Shown here: positions 22,942 to 33,422 of the stretch, in pieces
How the letters are laid out: every line of letters begins with the position of its first letter
Numbering within the stretch: position 1 is the first letter of the stretch
Assembly: GCF_963855985.1 (NCBI RefSeq)
Contig: NC_087109.1
Location: forward strand, 6,592,001 to 6,656,000
Direction: 5' to 3'
Source: Ostrinia nubilalis
Taxonomy: Eukaryota; Arthropoda; Insecta; Lepidoptera; Crambidae
DNA: 64,000 nt
Made by a program: the position numbers and the translations under genes
The notes under the pieces: model-generated
Databases searched by the model: none
What the model saw: only the letters and a program-made list of their open reading frames with translations
Told to the model about the DNA's origin: nothing

Positions 22942-23830
22942 TTAAAAATAAAAGTTTTTCGTTTCCATTTCCATTTTTTATGAATTTTCTGAAGGTTTTC
23001 AGTGGCAGGGCTGTGTCGTAAGCGTTGGCCAACGCGCGTGCGCCACGCTCTACCGCGCAGGCTTTGTGCAAGATATTAGGGTTAACCCGAATATTGCAGT
23101 AATGCATTTCACTTTTATTTTGGCTGTTTATGATTTATTGAGTTGGAAGAATCTCTAGTTACTGTAAAAATATTTGCAATGAAACTATACATCATTCAGC
23201 TGTAATGCCTATCTAAATATCATAATGATTTCTAATTTTGAAAGCTTTCACCTTAAATATCTAGCATCATATTTGCCTAATAAACGCTATTTAATTGATA
23301 AATGTAATGTAATAAATACATTATTAGAGTAAATCAAATCGCCTCATAAATCATATTTAATTATTCACTACACTCGCTGCCACAGCTTCGAATTGCTGAA
23401 AAATTCTTTATGATACGTTGCGTACTTTAAAAGATATAAATAAGTGCACAGACAGCGAGAGTGATTTTGTTTTATATTATGTAAAAATATGAAATTATAC
23501 ACCTACTTTACTTATATTTTATTTATGATATTAAGTAATTCATAATTTAAATCTTGGCAATTTAATATCTAACTAAACGATCCAGAAAGGCACGTTAATA
23601 TCGCGTTTATGAATATCTTAACCAAATACATGTAACAAGCATGATTTTCTACAATTCAAACAATACGTAATTCGTACGTAACTTTGCAAAAACTGAACTC
23701 CACAATGGATGCCATTACGACACTTATTGCATTAGTGTAACGTCGATAATTGACTGATACGTCTAAAGCCAAGATGGTTGGCAACTAAATGTGCGAAAAA
23801 TAACAAATTGTCTGTCAAGACTTGGCTGGT
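22942..23830. other. No gene recognised
   Basis: A CpG-containing stretch around 23,000-23,070 (GGCCAACGCGCGTGCGCCACG) may be a repeat remnant. The rest is AT-rich without recognised features. Confidence 0.4.
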
Positions 23831-23833
23831 TTT

Positions 23834-24052
23834 CGCCCGTATTCACAAACATTACTATGAGGTCTCACAGTGCGCGTGGATGCACAGGGTGACACTCGAA
23901 CCCATCACAGAGTTCTATTCAACGCTGTGAGTTCGATTTGCTGCTTCACTTAAGCAAGTATCGTTTGTGGATACGGGTGACAGAGCTCTATTCAACGCTG
24001 TGCGTTCGATTTGCTGTGAAGCAACAGCAAGCATCGTTTGTAAATACGGGCG
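23834..24052. mobile_element. MITE family P copy 1, with duplicated right end
   Basis: Ends CGCCCGTATTCACAAAC / GTTTGTAAATACGGGCG. The right half appears twice in tandem: CTATTCAACGCTGTG ... TTCGATTTGCTG ... ATCGTTTGTGGATACGGG, then the same order again. The copy in opposite orientation at 50,002-50,147 has a single right half. Confidence 0.85.
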
Positions 24053-24183
24053 TTTATCTAAAATCCCGTTTTCTGTTTTAGCACGTGTCTCGGACGTGTA
24101 AATTGGTCGATTCGATCACGTGTCATTATTATTAGATTGGTAATAAAATTTACGATTTCTGTTAAAATTAAAACCTCTTCGAA

Positions 24184-24584
24184 ATGTCTATTCCACTTTG
24201 ATCACCTGACCTTGATCACCGAGGTGATCAAAGTGGACTTCAAGCGACAATTTGGTGTCCTTTGATCACCCATGGATAAGATGACCTGGGTGATCAAAGT
24301 GGACTATAAATTAATCACACATCCTCTGAATTGTCGCTTGGAGTCCACTTTGATCACCTGGGTGATCAAAGTCACATGAAAGTGGAATAGACCTTTTTTA
24401 AATAGTGCTTTTATTTAAAATCTAGACGATTTAAATAACAGATGACAACCAATTAAAATCGGTAGATCACCTAGGTGATCAAAGTGGCTAATCCATGGGT
24501 GATCAAAGGACACCAAAGGGTCGCTTGGCGTCCACTTTTAACACCTGGGTGATCCAACCCATGCGGTCATGGTGGAATAGACCT
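24184..24584. mobile_element. Composite palindromic element with clustered CTTTGATCA motifs
   Basis: Begins TGTCTATTCCACTTTGATCA. Copies of its inverted end (GTGGAATAGACCT) occur at about 24,382 and again at 24,572, so it looks like one MITE plus a second partial copy or an extended right end. Inside are repeated palindromes of the type TGATCACCTGGGTGATCA and arms sharing AAGTGGACTTCAAGCGACAA in inverted order. CTTTGATCA occurs at 24196(+), 24225(-), 24260(+), 24291(-), 24348(+), 24363(-), 24476(-) and 24500(-). That word is the consensus core for TCF/Pangolin HMG proteins. Here it may equally be a transposase-binding subterminal repeat. Confidence 0.85.
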
Positions 24585-24589
24585 AAAAC

Positions 24590-26340
24590 TCTCTTGATGT
24601 CACTTTTAAACCTTGTTACTATAGGAAATTCTATAGTCTAAAATACTAACTTCATGGCATGACGACTTCATGGTTGCAGGCATAATGGCCATAAGGCAAA
24701 GAGTAGCCTTTGGTGACAATGTATCTTTGTTTTCGTTTAGTGATGACTCACAGTTATAGCAAAGTTTTCCATAACACATATCTAGTCATTCGTAGCAAAA
24801 ACATTAAAAAATAAACAATAAAATGGTATCTGACCATAAGATTTACATTTAATACGCAAAAGCTGCTTTAGTTAAAATATTATAATACGACTCAATACAT
24901 TATCACATTTTGATAGTAAAAACAAATTTTTACAAAACATTTTTCATCAAACAAATGAATATTGCTGATTAAAGACGATTTATTATAAATTAACATGTTA
25001 ATGCTTTATTACTAACTCAATACTAAAAGACATATTTGATTAATCGTACTTAAATTATCATTAGAATTTATCGACAAATTGGTAATAAAACAGTTTAATG
25101 CTTAAAGTCATCATAATTTAAAACTAATATTGGATAAAAGTAGATAATATTGCATATTATATTCATAGAAAACAAGTTTCTACTTATCTTAATAATACTT
25201 ATGAGAGTAAAATTACTTACGTTTTATTGTTTGCCGCCAGATGTTTCATTATCTTTTGCATAAATTAAAATGTGATGGATTTTTTATTCACAAATTATAT
25301 GAATATGACCCTTAGATGTCAATTTGGCTGACCTTGACTTCATTTGAAAGACGCAAACTTACCTGAAAAGAAAAAAAATACAAATAAGTACAAGAACATT
25401 ACTTAATTTTAATTTCATTTACATTAAACGTCATGCAAACGAAAAAGAAATATCTATCTTTTTTAGTATTCTCATAGAATCGCGTTCAATTTTTTTCTTA
25501 GTTGCCAGGTACGAGAATGTAATCAGGGTCAACAAAAGAAAAGAAATTGAAAATGGAATGAGAATCCTATATCATAATGGCATTTTTTTTAAAGAATGAT
25601 TAGGATTTTTTCTTTTGCGGCCAGTATCCTTTGGTTTAATATAACGTCACCCCCATGAGAGTCATCAGGAACTAAAATCAGACCTCCATTCAACGACCTA
25701 CCAACCTTCGACAGGTCATCGGTACTCAATAATCGTCATACTGTCAACTTTACGAGGTACAAACAATTCTGAACCTCACTACCTTTGATTTAACGTTAAA
25801 ATTAATTTTGCATTACAGTCATACGCGTCACCTAAAGCTTTTAAACGACTTTTGAATCTTGAGTGGTAGAGTTAAGGACCAAATGGTCATTTTACCACTT
25901 CCTGCTTGTGGTCACTTTAAGGCCTTTCTTCCTCGTCAGTTTCTGTGAAACGTGCGGTCCATTGCCACATAATTTACTAATTTTAAAAACAAATTAAATT
26001 TCCTCTGATTGTTCTATCTTTGACGACCTTGGAGTAAGTACGCTGCCTTCAACTTGGAAGCTGCGAACTATTGAAGGTGATGGGATTTGTCATACATAAC
26101 ATAGAGTCATATTAAAATGAATTATAAATTGTAAATATACTTTTATCGCGAAATAATGAAGTATCGGTGTTATAGTCACATCAGCGTGACAAATTATCGA
26201 TATGAAGGTCAAAGTACGTGATTTATTTAAAAACTAAAAATGGAGCACGATAATGATTAGTAGATAGCGCAAGTCGTAAAGATAAAAAGATTCATTATTT
26301 TGCATATTTGCTCTATAATTCCGGTAGTATTATAGAACCA
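24590..26340. other. Unique-looking DNA around the ratchet-like site
   Basis: No transposon ends, LINE tails or exon-like ORFs were recognised in about 1.75 kb, one of the longer repeat-poor stretches here. It contains the juxtaposed splice sequence at 25,357-25,380 (minus). A further GTAAGT on the minus strand lies near 25,216, without a recognisable exon. Confidence 0.45.
25357..25380 (-). promoter_or_regulatory. Candidate recursive-splice (ratchet) site
   Basis: Read on the minus strand: TATTTTTTTTCTTTTCAG followed immediately by GTAAGT, so a polypyrimidine tract and 3' splice site abut a perfect 5' splice site at 25,363/25,362. This is the layout of zero-length exons used in recursive splicing of long insect introns. 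It is on the same strand as the candidate first exon at 41,893. I looked for AG|GTAAGT preceded by a pyrimidine tract on both strands by eye and found no other match of this quality. Confidence 0.5.
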
Positions 26341-26358
26341 TTCCTATATCGTTTATGG

Positions 26359-26536
26359 CAGGGTTTCCCAAACTATGGGTCGCGAGCGAACATTGAGTGG
26401 GCCCTGGCCCTGCCTGTAGAACGACACACCACCCTACCCATCCAACCGCTGGGCAGCGGGTGAAACCTATAGGTGGGCCCGAGTTTGGGAACTTGTATTA
26501 GATGAGTCGTAGCCCAGACAACTTTGGGAACCACTG
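26359..26536. mobile_element. hAT-type MITE, 178 bp, 8-bp TSD (7/8)
   Basis: Ends CAGGGTTTCCCAAA / TTTGGGAACCACTG. Flanks are GTTTATGG (26351-26358) and ATTTATGG (26537-26544). The interior is GC-rich compared with its surroundings (GGGCCCTGGCCCTGCC) and non-coding. Confidence 0.88.
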
Positions 26537-26855
26537 ATTTATGGTATCGCAAAAGGGGTCTAAGGAACAAAAATAAATATGCGAATATCATGCCTCAACT
26601 CATATGGCCAGCGTGTGTAGGCCAGATCATCCAGTTGCCTCTGGTAAATTGGAAAGGGTCGGCTCCTGCAGTGCATTCTAAATATGTACGTGATGATGAT
26701 TTTGGACCACTGCTGAAAATGCCTATAGGTACTCTGGAACAGTTAAACCTACTTTAAACTTCTTTTTCTTCTTAGTCGGGCACCCTAAATTTTTAATGAA
26801 CAAAATTAAAAGTATGACAAAGTTACTACCGAAAATCGTATCTAAACACAACTAA

Positions 26856-26973
26856 GGCTGGGTTGCACCATCTTACTTTAACTTTGACAAACGTCAAAAA
26901 TCTGTCAAAATCCATACAAAAAACACCGGTTATCGTCATAGTTACGGTCAAAGTTAGGTGGTGCAACTCAGCC
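26856..26973. mobile_element. MITE family H copy 2
   Basis: 118 bp, GGCTGGGTTGCACCA / TGGTGCAACTCAGCC ends, TAA target duplication on both sides (26853-26855, 26974-26976). The interior ACAAACGTCAAAAATCTGTC is shared with copy 1 at 7,799. Confidence 0.9.
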
Positions 26974-26976
26974 TAA

Positions 26977-27440
26977 GTTACGTATACGTAACAAACTAAG
27001 TTATGTATATGATATTTATGCATAACGATTTATCTTATAAATCTTTACAAATTAAAATTAGAGTATGTGTTTGTCTATGCCTTTAAACTTTGACACGTTC
27101 AAATCGATCCGTCTACCTGACCTTAAACCTAAAATATCGACAAATTCTAAAACAAATCGATTAATCCGTATAATAAAGATCAAACTTGAATATCGATTTA
27201 ATTTTTACGTAATCAAGAACATTTATCAACGGTATTAAGCCAAAATAGAATTGTTAATTAGATTATAATGAATAAATAATGTGGCTAAATGTCCACAAGT
27301 GGAAGTGGGTACAATACATTAGGTATGGACCGCCCGTGTCTTTGACATGGGCTCATTCAACTGTAGCCACACCTTTATGACAAATGGCCGTATCACATGA
27401 CATCAACAACATTATCAAAATTTGACATTTAATGAAGACG
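26977..27440. other. No gene recognised
   Basis: AT-rich, with palindromic GTTACGTATACGTAAC near 26,975-26,992. Nothing else supported. Confidence 0.4.
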
Positions 27441-27443
27441 ACA

Positions 27444-27808
27444 GCCGAACGGTGAAGGTGTCGGACTGGCCGACTCGTAATCCGAGGAACGCTGGTTCGA
27501 TCCGCCCCGCTTAGGGTTGCCAGGTCAATCATAGCTCTCGTGAGTACTATCATCATCGGTTGCCTAACATCCTGATGCGTGCGCTTGATATTATTCTGTA
27601 GCTCGACTTTAGCTTGGCGCGGCAGCCACTTAAAAAGCCTAACAAAAGCCGGACAGGCCGGACAAGCCAATATTTGGCCGGACAAGACCGTAAAAAGCCA
27701 AACATGTCCGGCTCCCTAGCCCCGCTTGACTGTTGTGGTGAACCCAGTCGTAACACAAACATATTATTTATTTAGCTTACCACGAGGGGTTAACGGTATT
27801 ATTTAATT
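27444..27808 (+). repeat. tRNA-derived SINE interrupted by a hAT MITE
   Basis: Head GCCGAACGGTGAAGGTGTCG and ACTGGCCGACTCG, then the B box GGTTCGATCC at 27,494. The SINE resumes after the insertion with GACTGTTGTGGTGAACCCAG and ends CACGAGGGGTTAACGGTATT A. Removing 27,512-27,718 and one target duplication restores a SINE of the same plan as 22,557-22,740. Confidence 0.85.
27512..27718. mobile_element. hAT-type MITE inside the SINE, perfect 8-bp TSD
   Basis: 207 bp beginning TAGGGTTGCCAG and ending GGCTCCCTA (imperfect TIR). Identical 8-bp duplications GCCCCGCT sit at 27504-27511 and 27719-27726. The interior carries repeated GCCGGACA words (27,640-27,710) in both orientations. Non-coding. 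Confidence 0.9.
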
Positions 27809-27816
27809 TTGTAACT

Positions 27817-27935
27817 AAGTTTCTTGCGCTGCTTCTTCTCAGCACTGGCCCATTTATTGTCCTGAAGCAGTGGTGGGGTTAAAACTGGGACGTGTAAAAG
27901 TGCTTTTTAAAAGCCTACTTTCAAAAAATAAATTA
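27817..27935 (+). repeat. LINE 3' end adjoining the SINE
   Basis: TGCGCTGCTTCTTCTCAGCA, CCCATTTATTGTCCTGAAG, GGGACGTGTAAAAGTGCTTT and TTCAAAAAATAAAT follow the order of a common lepidopteran LINE terminus. A minus-strand scrap of the same tail (AAGTAGGCTTTTAAAAAGCA) is at about 49,866-49,885. Confidence 0.6.
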
Positions 27936-29190
27936 GTTTCATTAGTTTTTTTATGTAATTAGTAGTTACAAATTGCTAATATTGTATTTTTTTATTGTTA
28001 ATCAGTGACATTCACAGTTTTATTCAGCCAGTCTGTGATCTGGCATTTTTATTTTTATTTCGGTGGGCAGTATCTTTGGCATTGTAACTATAAAAGTTGG
28101 GTTTTCCACGACGACGTGATACGAGTATTATGAGTAATTTTAATTATACCTACCTATTAACGATGGACTTTGGCTCCAGGTGTTAGTTGATATTGCATGC
28201 CTGCCTATGCTTCCTATTGTCAATAAGTAGGTACAATATGAATAATTCCTTGTTAGAAATCTAAAGTATTGTACATTACATACGTCTACATACAGGGTGT
28301 AATTAAATCTGGGTGAGATTTTACTGCTTAAATAAATTGGTACCTTTTTAAATGGGACCCATATAATTTTCCCAATTAATTAATTCCCAAAAATGTCATG
28401 TAAAGCTACGATAATGCATAGTTTCTTCAAAATCCGTCCAGTAGATTTTGCGTAAGATAACAAACATGCCATCCTTACCATCTTTTTCTATTATAATATT
28501 TGTATTGGTAAAGATACATCTGTTAACCTAGATATTTATGGCAGCATACAATGTTAACTGCATCATTTGGCATTTGAAAAAATCTATTAAGAAATAACTT
28601 TTGACAGCTATGATATTTATTGTTGTTGCACTAATGAGAAACCGATTAATTAATTAATCCATCACGTATTAAGAAACTAATTAGTTTGTTACATCAATTG
28701 TTTCACCACTAAATCAGTGTTAAAGTGAACGGACGGTTCAGATCCGGCGGTATGCCCACCTATAACCTCTCACTTAGGGATGCGACGAAAGGTATGTCGA
28801 TAATATCGAAACCTAATCGATATATTATTATGCTATCGTTACTTCAATGTAGACGTGCGTTGATAATAAAATCACTAGTAATCAAAGTAAGATCGATTTT
28901 AATTCATTTAAAATGTTTTTTTTTTAAGGTAAAATGTTGCCATTTATGTCTCGCACTGTGAAAAAGTTATCTCTTGTAGAGCCAAGCTTCTAACTTTACA
29001 CGTCCTAACTTCACAAACTCTACACCTTACTCTTATCCAAATGTGTTACATGGTTGCTTATTAAGCACTTCATAGATAAAAGTCTAGTAGTCCGTGAGAC
29101 CACTATAAAATTGCCTGATATAACTCATGGCACACGGACGCAATCAACCCTGAGCAAGGATCAAAAAATCTAGTTCTTAAAATTATAGGT
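27936..29190. other. No gene recognised
   Basis: AT-rich. ACAGGGTGTAATTAAATC near 28,293 resembles a transposon end of the TACAGGGTGT type (compare 59,421), but no partner end was found. TTAGGGATGCGACGA near 28,769 resembles the hAT end at 19,352, also without a partner. Confidence 0.4.
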
Positions 29191-29194
29191 CAAC

Positions 29195-29365
29195 TAACGG
29201 CCGCCGACCCCATTTTACCCCCTTAGGGATAGAATTTTGCAATGTCATATTGCAAAAATAATCCCGTCTTTAGTGAGCACCTACGTTCTAAAAGGAACCC
29301 CCATGCAAAATTTCTTCGTGATGAGTAAGTCAGTCAGTCAGTGACCTTTCGCTTTTATAAATATA
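29195..29365 (+). repeat. Dispersed repeat family B copy 1
   Basis: CCCCATTTTACCCCCTTAGG GATAG ... GGAACCCCCATGCAAAAT ... CAGTCAGTGACCTTTCGCTT TTATA. The same order occurs at 47,725-47,890. The class is probably a non-LTR 3' region, unproven. Confidence 0.75.
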
Positions 29366-29654
29366 GATAGATGTTAGCCTATATCGTTATTGCATGGTCG
29401 ACGATTTGTCGATATTAGAACAGTACCACTCTCCGATCTCTCATTATATTAAAGGATGATTCTTTTGTGTTTGTGACGCAACAACTGAAAGTGTTCCGCC
29501 AAACTGGGACTTTCTTATTTATAAGGCCCGATGATTCATGTACAACAAACTATAATTGCAAAAGCACTCTTAATACAACGCAATAAGATGCAACAACTTG
29601 ACATGCTTCCTTATGTACAATTGACAGCACATCACACTATCATTTATGTTACAA

Positions 29655-29677
29655 AATAATAATAATAATAATAATTG
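29655..29677. repeat. (AAT)n microsatellite
   Basis: About seven AAT units. Confidence 0.9.
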
Positions 29678-30072
29678 GCAATTGAAGCTTCGAGAATGTT
29701 AAAGAAATATTTTGACAGTTTCAAATGTCAAAACGAGCATTTTTATCATGCTAAGTAGAATATAAGTGGGCTGTATTTCAAATGTGTGATGAAATGTTGA
29801 GAAATGAGGATGCATTTATAATTTCTGCATACAATTTAAAATGCCAGATTGAAGTTTTTTATATCGAATAACTGTTTGAGTTTTGATAGAACTATTTTAG
29901 AGTCTGACACCACGGTTCTGACCTTAAACAAACAATCCAAACGATTAATGGAAATATTACTAATCATTAAAAAATATGACAATCAGGCAATGATTACGTT
30001 ATTTAACGTTTATTACAGTTCCTTGAACACCCTGTATCATTACTATGATTTGTTTTCTGTTGGTTTATGGAT

Positions 30073-30330
30073 TTGCCACACTGCAAGCGTTCTGCGGTCA
30101 AATCAAAGTGAACGCAGCGCACATCATATTTTATGAATAATATCATTGATGCGATCTGATCGTGCGGACACGAGCAAAGAACGCGAAATGCACCGCTGAC
30201 AGATTGCCTTGTCACGATCACTGACAGATTATCTTGCCCGGACCACTGACTGACAATATTGTTCTTACATAATACGGGCTGCGTTCACTCTGACCTGACC
30301 GCAGACCGCACAACGCATCCAGTGTGGCAA
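30073..30330. mobile_element. MITE, 258 bp, TTGCCACACTG ends
   Basis: Left TTGCCACACTGCAAGCGTTC TGCGGTC faces right CCGCACAACGCATCCAGTGT GGCAA. Inner GTGAACGCAGC faces GCTGCGTTCAC. Interior CACTGACAGATTRYCTTG words are repeated. No clear target duplication. A much shorter relative with CCACACTG / CAGTGTGG ends is at 34,984-35,024. Confidence 0.75.
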
Positions 30331-30925
30331 GTCTTTTAGAGCTTACAATGGGCATTTGGTCACTTCAGACCTGGCTAACTAACATTAGTTTATTGGTTTC
30401 CAAGTTATCATGTCACACCCGGAACTACACGAAAGTAAACCTCATAAACCACGGAATTACTAAAACAACGCGAATAACGTTCATTGTATGTAAGTAAATA
30501 ACATCATCCACAAGCGAACTTGAACCTTATTTGTAAGAGCTTAAAGTTCAAAACGGAACGGCGTGCACCACAGGGCTGTCACCTTGAAGCACTATCCGGA
30601 ATATCGACTAAGACAATGTAATAAATCTTAACTCGTATGTTTGCGATAATATTATTTATGATTTTTTAATATACATAATTTATGTTCGTTAATGCAATTT
30701 GCGCGGAAATCAGAGGTGGCAAAAGTATTTTTATCTTTCTCATTTTGGTAGCATATAAATCTTATTTTATACGTATAGAACGTGTTATTTCACGTAAAAA
30801 AAGCTACTATATTATGAGGTGACATAGTAACACATTATATCAATAATAGCTTAATAGCTCATTGGTTATAGTAGCTCCTCGCTAAATGAAAAGTTCCTTA
30901 TACTAAAAAAGAAAACTTAACACCA
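30331..30925. other. No gene recognised
   Basis: AT-rich, no exon or transposon boundary noticed. Confidence 0.4.
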
Positions 30926-30929
30926 GGTG

Positions 30930-31078
30930 CGATTGCGGTCAAATACCTACCTGACTTGTCCTGCATAAAAAAAATGGCTGTGACATACGGACGGACAGAC
31001 GGACGGACGGACAGACAGACATGACGAATCTATAAGGGTTCCGTTTTTTGCCATTTGGCTACGGAACCCTAAAAAGCG
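30930..31078 (+). repeat. GGGTTCCGT dispersed repeat with GACG-rich run
   Basis: ACCAGGTGCGATTGCGGTC, then a run of GGACGGAC/AGACAGAC words, then AGGGTTCCGTTTTTTGCCAT TTGGCTACGGAACCCT. The same block in reverse orientation is at 53,745-53,835. GGGTTCCGT ... ACGGAACCC forms a local hairpin at the 3' end. Confidence 0.75.
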
Positions 31079-31180
31079 AAAAGTGCCTATCGTCGTTCCT
31101 AAATCAATCACTTTTTTAGCTGACTGCGACCCTAATTCTTACTCCATTTTAATTCTAATCTATCATCATTAGGTCATTCA

Positions 31181-31292
31181 GGCTGAATTGCACCACCTAA
31201 CTTTAACGGTAACTATAACGATAGCCGGTGTTTTTTGTATGGAATTTGACAGATTTTTGACGTTTATTAAAGTTAAAGTATAGTAAGACATC
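31181..31292. mobile_element. MITE family H copy 3, degraded
   Basis: Left end GGCTGAATTGCACCACCTAA and interior TTTTTTGTATGGAATTTGAC match the family in the orientation opposite to copies 1 and 2. The right end has decayed past GTTAAAGTATAG. Confidence 0.7.
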
Positions 31293-31507
31293 CATGGGGA
31301 GAGTGGGGGTGGTCCTAATCTACATTACTATTAAAATATACCTAACATTTTATTTACCTACAATCAGTGGCGGATTTACCAATAGGCCAAGTAGGCCAGT
31401 GCCTAGGGCGGCAGATTTAGAGGGGCGGCAAATTTAGCTATTTTTTTTTACAGAAAAAAATCATATAATTATACGTATACACAATCCATATACAATAATA
31501 AACAAAA

Positions 31508-31814
31508 TTGTACTACGCGCATTTGGCAAGTAACGTCAAAATTTGGCGCATTTTATAAGGATTCCAAAATAGTACATATAACACTTGGTAAAATCTTGGC
31601 TTCTCCACCTCACTTAAGCTGGAAACTTGAATTTTGGGCACATTAGAATAATATTCTTTAACCAAGGTAGATAAAGTTAAAAACGGGATCATTTCCAATA
31701 AACAAAAATTGTCGAAAATTGCAGCAATAATTTACCAAGACGTGTTATACCATTTTGGAATCCTTACTAAATGCGCCAAATTATGACATTACTTGCCAAA
31801 CTCGCGTAGTACAA
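31508..31814. mobile_element. MITE nested in the hAT element
   Basis: Inverted arms of about 65 bp: TTGTACTACGCGCATTTGGC (31,508 onward) against the complement ending at 31,814, extending through AATTTGGCGCATTT and GGATTCCAAAAT. About six mismatches by eye. The target duplication is unclear (A-rich flanks). It is younger than the hAT that contains it. Confidence 0.85.
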
Positions 31815-32223
31815 AATTTATCAGTACAGACAGTTTAAACTAGGCAAAATTTTTGTTTCGATATTTTTTTTTTTGGAAATAATGTATTTTTTTCATCCAA
31901 GCTGGAGCAGCTGGTTTTGTAACTTTGATCACAATTTAGAGAAGCATTATTCAGGATTACAAAACAAAAAAATTTTTTGGAAAAAGTGAAGATTTGTGGC
32001 AAAAGGAGTAAAAAGACCGTCACCGGGAGTAGATTTTTTTTTATTTTTTTTAAATGCCTATTATTTTGAAAATATGCCACATAGAATTTTTTTTATATTT
32101 TCTGATAACCAGCACAACTTGCCTCAACACCCAGTTCCAGCTTGACGTTGATTTACGGGACACCTGTATACTTAGGTACTTATGTGATCATGAATTTTAA
32201 AATATTCCAATAGGCCAGTAGAA

Positions 32224-32607
32224 TTAAACACAAAAATGTATTAAATCGGAAATAATTCCTACTAAAGATTTTAGTGCTTTAATGGCTTCATTAGTTGCCC
32301 ATAAAGACTCTCCTAGGTTTTTGACTTTGACGGAGTTGTGCTTAAGTGGTGGGGGCCCCCGAAAGGGGCGCTTTTTCGGTTTTCCGGTTATACCGCGTAA
32401 AGGACTTACCCTATCGAAAAGTGGTCTTCCTGACGGTTCAAGGGCATTAAATCTTGCATTAAATAAGACCAAATTCATATGTTTAGAACAAATCGTTCTC
32501 GTGCAAATGTTCGGCAAAGTAGAAAATATGTGTATAATTAATGACCCTCTCCACGTCCAATGGCTCGTTACCCGCAGGCTTCCAAGTCTTGAAAAGGAGC
32601 GCCTCAA
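32224..32607 (-). pseudogene. Decayed hAT-family transposase fragment
   Basis: The minus-strand reading contains CSKHMNLVLFNARFNAL and, about 50 residues later, VKNLGESLWATNEAIKAL. In hAT transposases of the ZMYM/TTF-type group the corresponding block reads C..H.LNLVL followed by LK.L..TRW..R..A.KAL. The spacing and pattern fit, although the TRW core has changed to SLW. The reading frame covers only about 127 codons of a family usually over 500. Placement inside intact hAT ends supports the call. Assignment is by motif pattern, not by alignment, so the exact family is open. Confidence 0.5.
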
Positions 32608-33422
32608 CCAGTGTAACCCTACGAGCTTGATGCGCCTATCCTTGTTCGTCCCGTTCGTCTTGTCGTATTAAAAAATATTTTATGTCATATAATATTATAA
32701 TATTTTATGTAACTTCAAATTTATTATTTTCGCAATTTTTCCTTTATCTGTACTATATAACGTTGCTTCGTGCCGAATTTCAAGATTCTGAGTTCACGGG
32801 AAGTACCTTGTAGGTTTTGATTCCCTAGCGTGTGACGGAAATTCGTCTAAGGTGTCGGTATAAACTGCTGTATCTTTTGATCGCGCAAAAGCTTAATGCT
32901 TTATCTCTTCTGTGCATAGAGTCAGAACTTATGAAAAAGATTTCATACGACGATAATTAATGATTTTGCAAATTTAAAATCTCGCAAGAAAATAATGTAA
33001 AACTTATTTGATCTCATTGTCTGTCACCATTAACTGTATTGTTAACATGTTATATTTTAATAGAAATTGTTTGTATTGTTTTTAAACTGTTAAGTGCAAT
33101 AAAAATATTTAAAAAATAACAATGTTTACTGACCACACATTATTTTGTCTGTGTTCATATTATAGTGTAGGTATTTTTAAGTCATGCCTTTCCCCACCTT
33201 ATGATTAGTACAATGCTGCTGTTTTTAGGTCAACATTAAACTCTTCAGTACATAGCGGGATGCAATCATAATCTAGTAACTGACAAAAATATCATTAAGT
33301 TCACAATCATACTAATAACGGGCTTAAACTAACGTATTGAATTTCAAAAGTCAGTAGGTAGGGGCGGCAAAAATTGAATGGCCTACTAGCGGCAAATTTG
33401 TAAATCCGCCACTGCCTACAAT

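Larger units (their letters stand above)
31365..33414. mobile_element. hAT element, 2.05 kb, intact ends and perfect 8-bp TSD
   Basis: Ends CAGTGGCGGATTTACC / AAATCCGCCACTG with further inverted similarity (AGGGGCGGCAAATTT against GGGGCGGCAAAAATTG-type words near both ends). Identical duplications CCTACAAT lie at 31357-31364 and 33415-33422. It encloses a decayed transposase on the minus strand (32,224-32,607) and a nested 307-bp MITE. The plus-strand 129-codon ORF at 32282-32671 is the antisense shadow of that remnant. Confidence 0.93.

Noticed and set aside
30990..31030. GACG/GACA run as an independent microsatellite or CRISPR-like array
   Set aside because: It is an integral part of the GGGTTCCGT dispersed repeat, seen again in reverse at 53,800.
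32282..32671. 129-codon plus-strand ORF
   Set aside because: It lies antisense to the hAT transposase remnant within intact hAT ends; its residues show no domain of their own.
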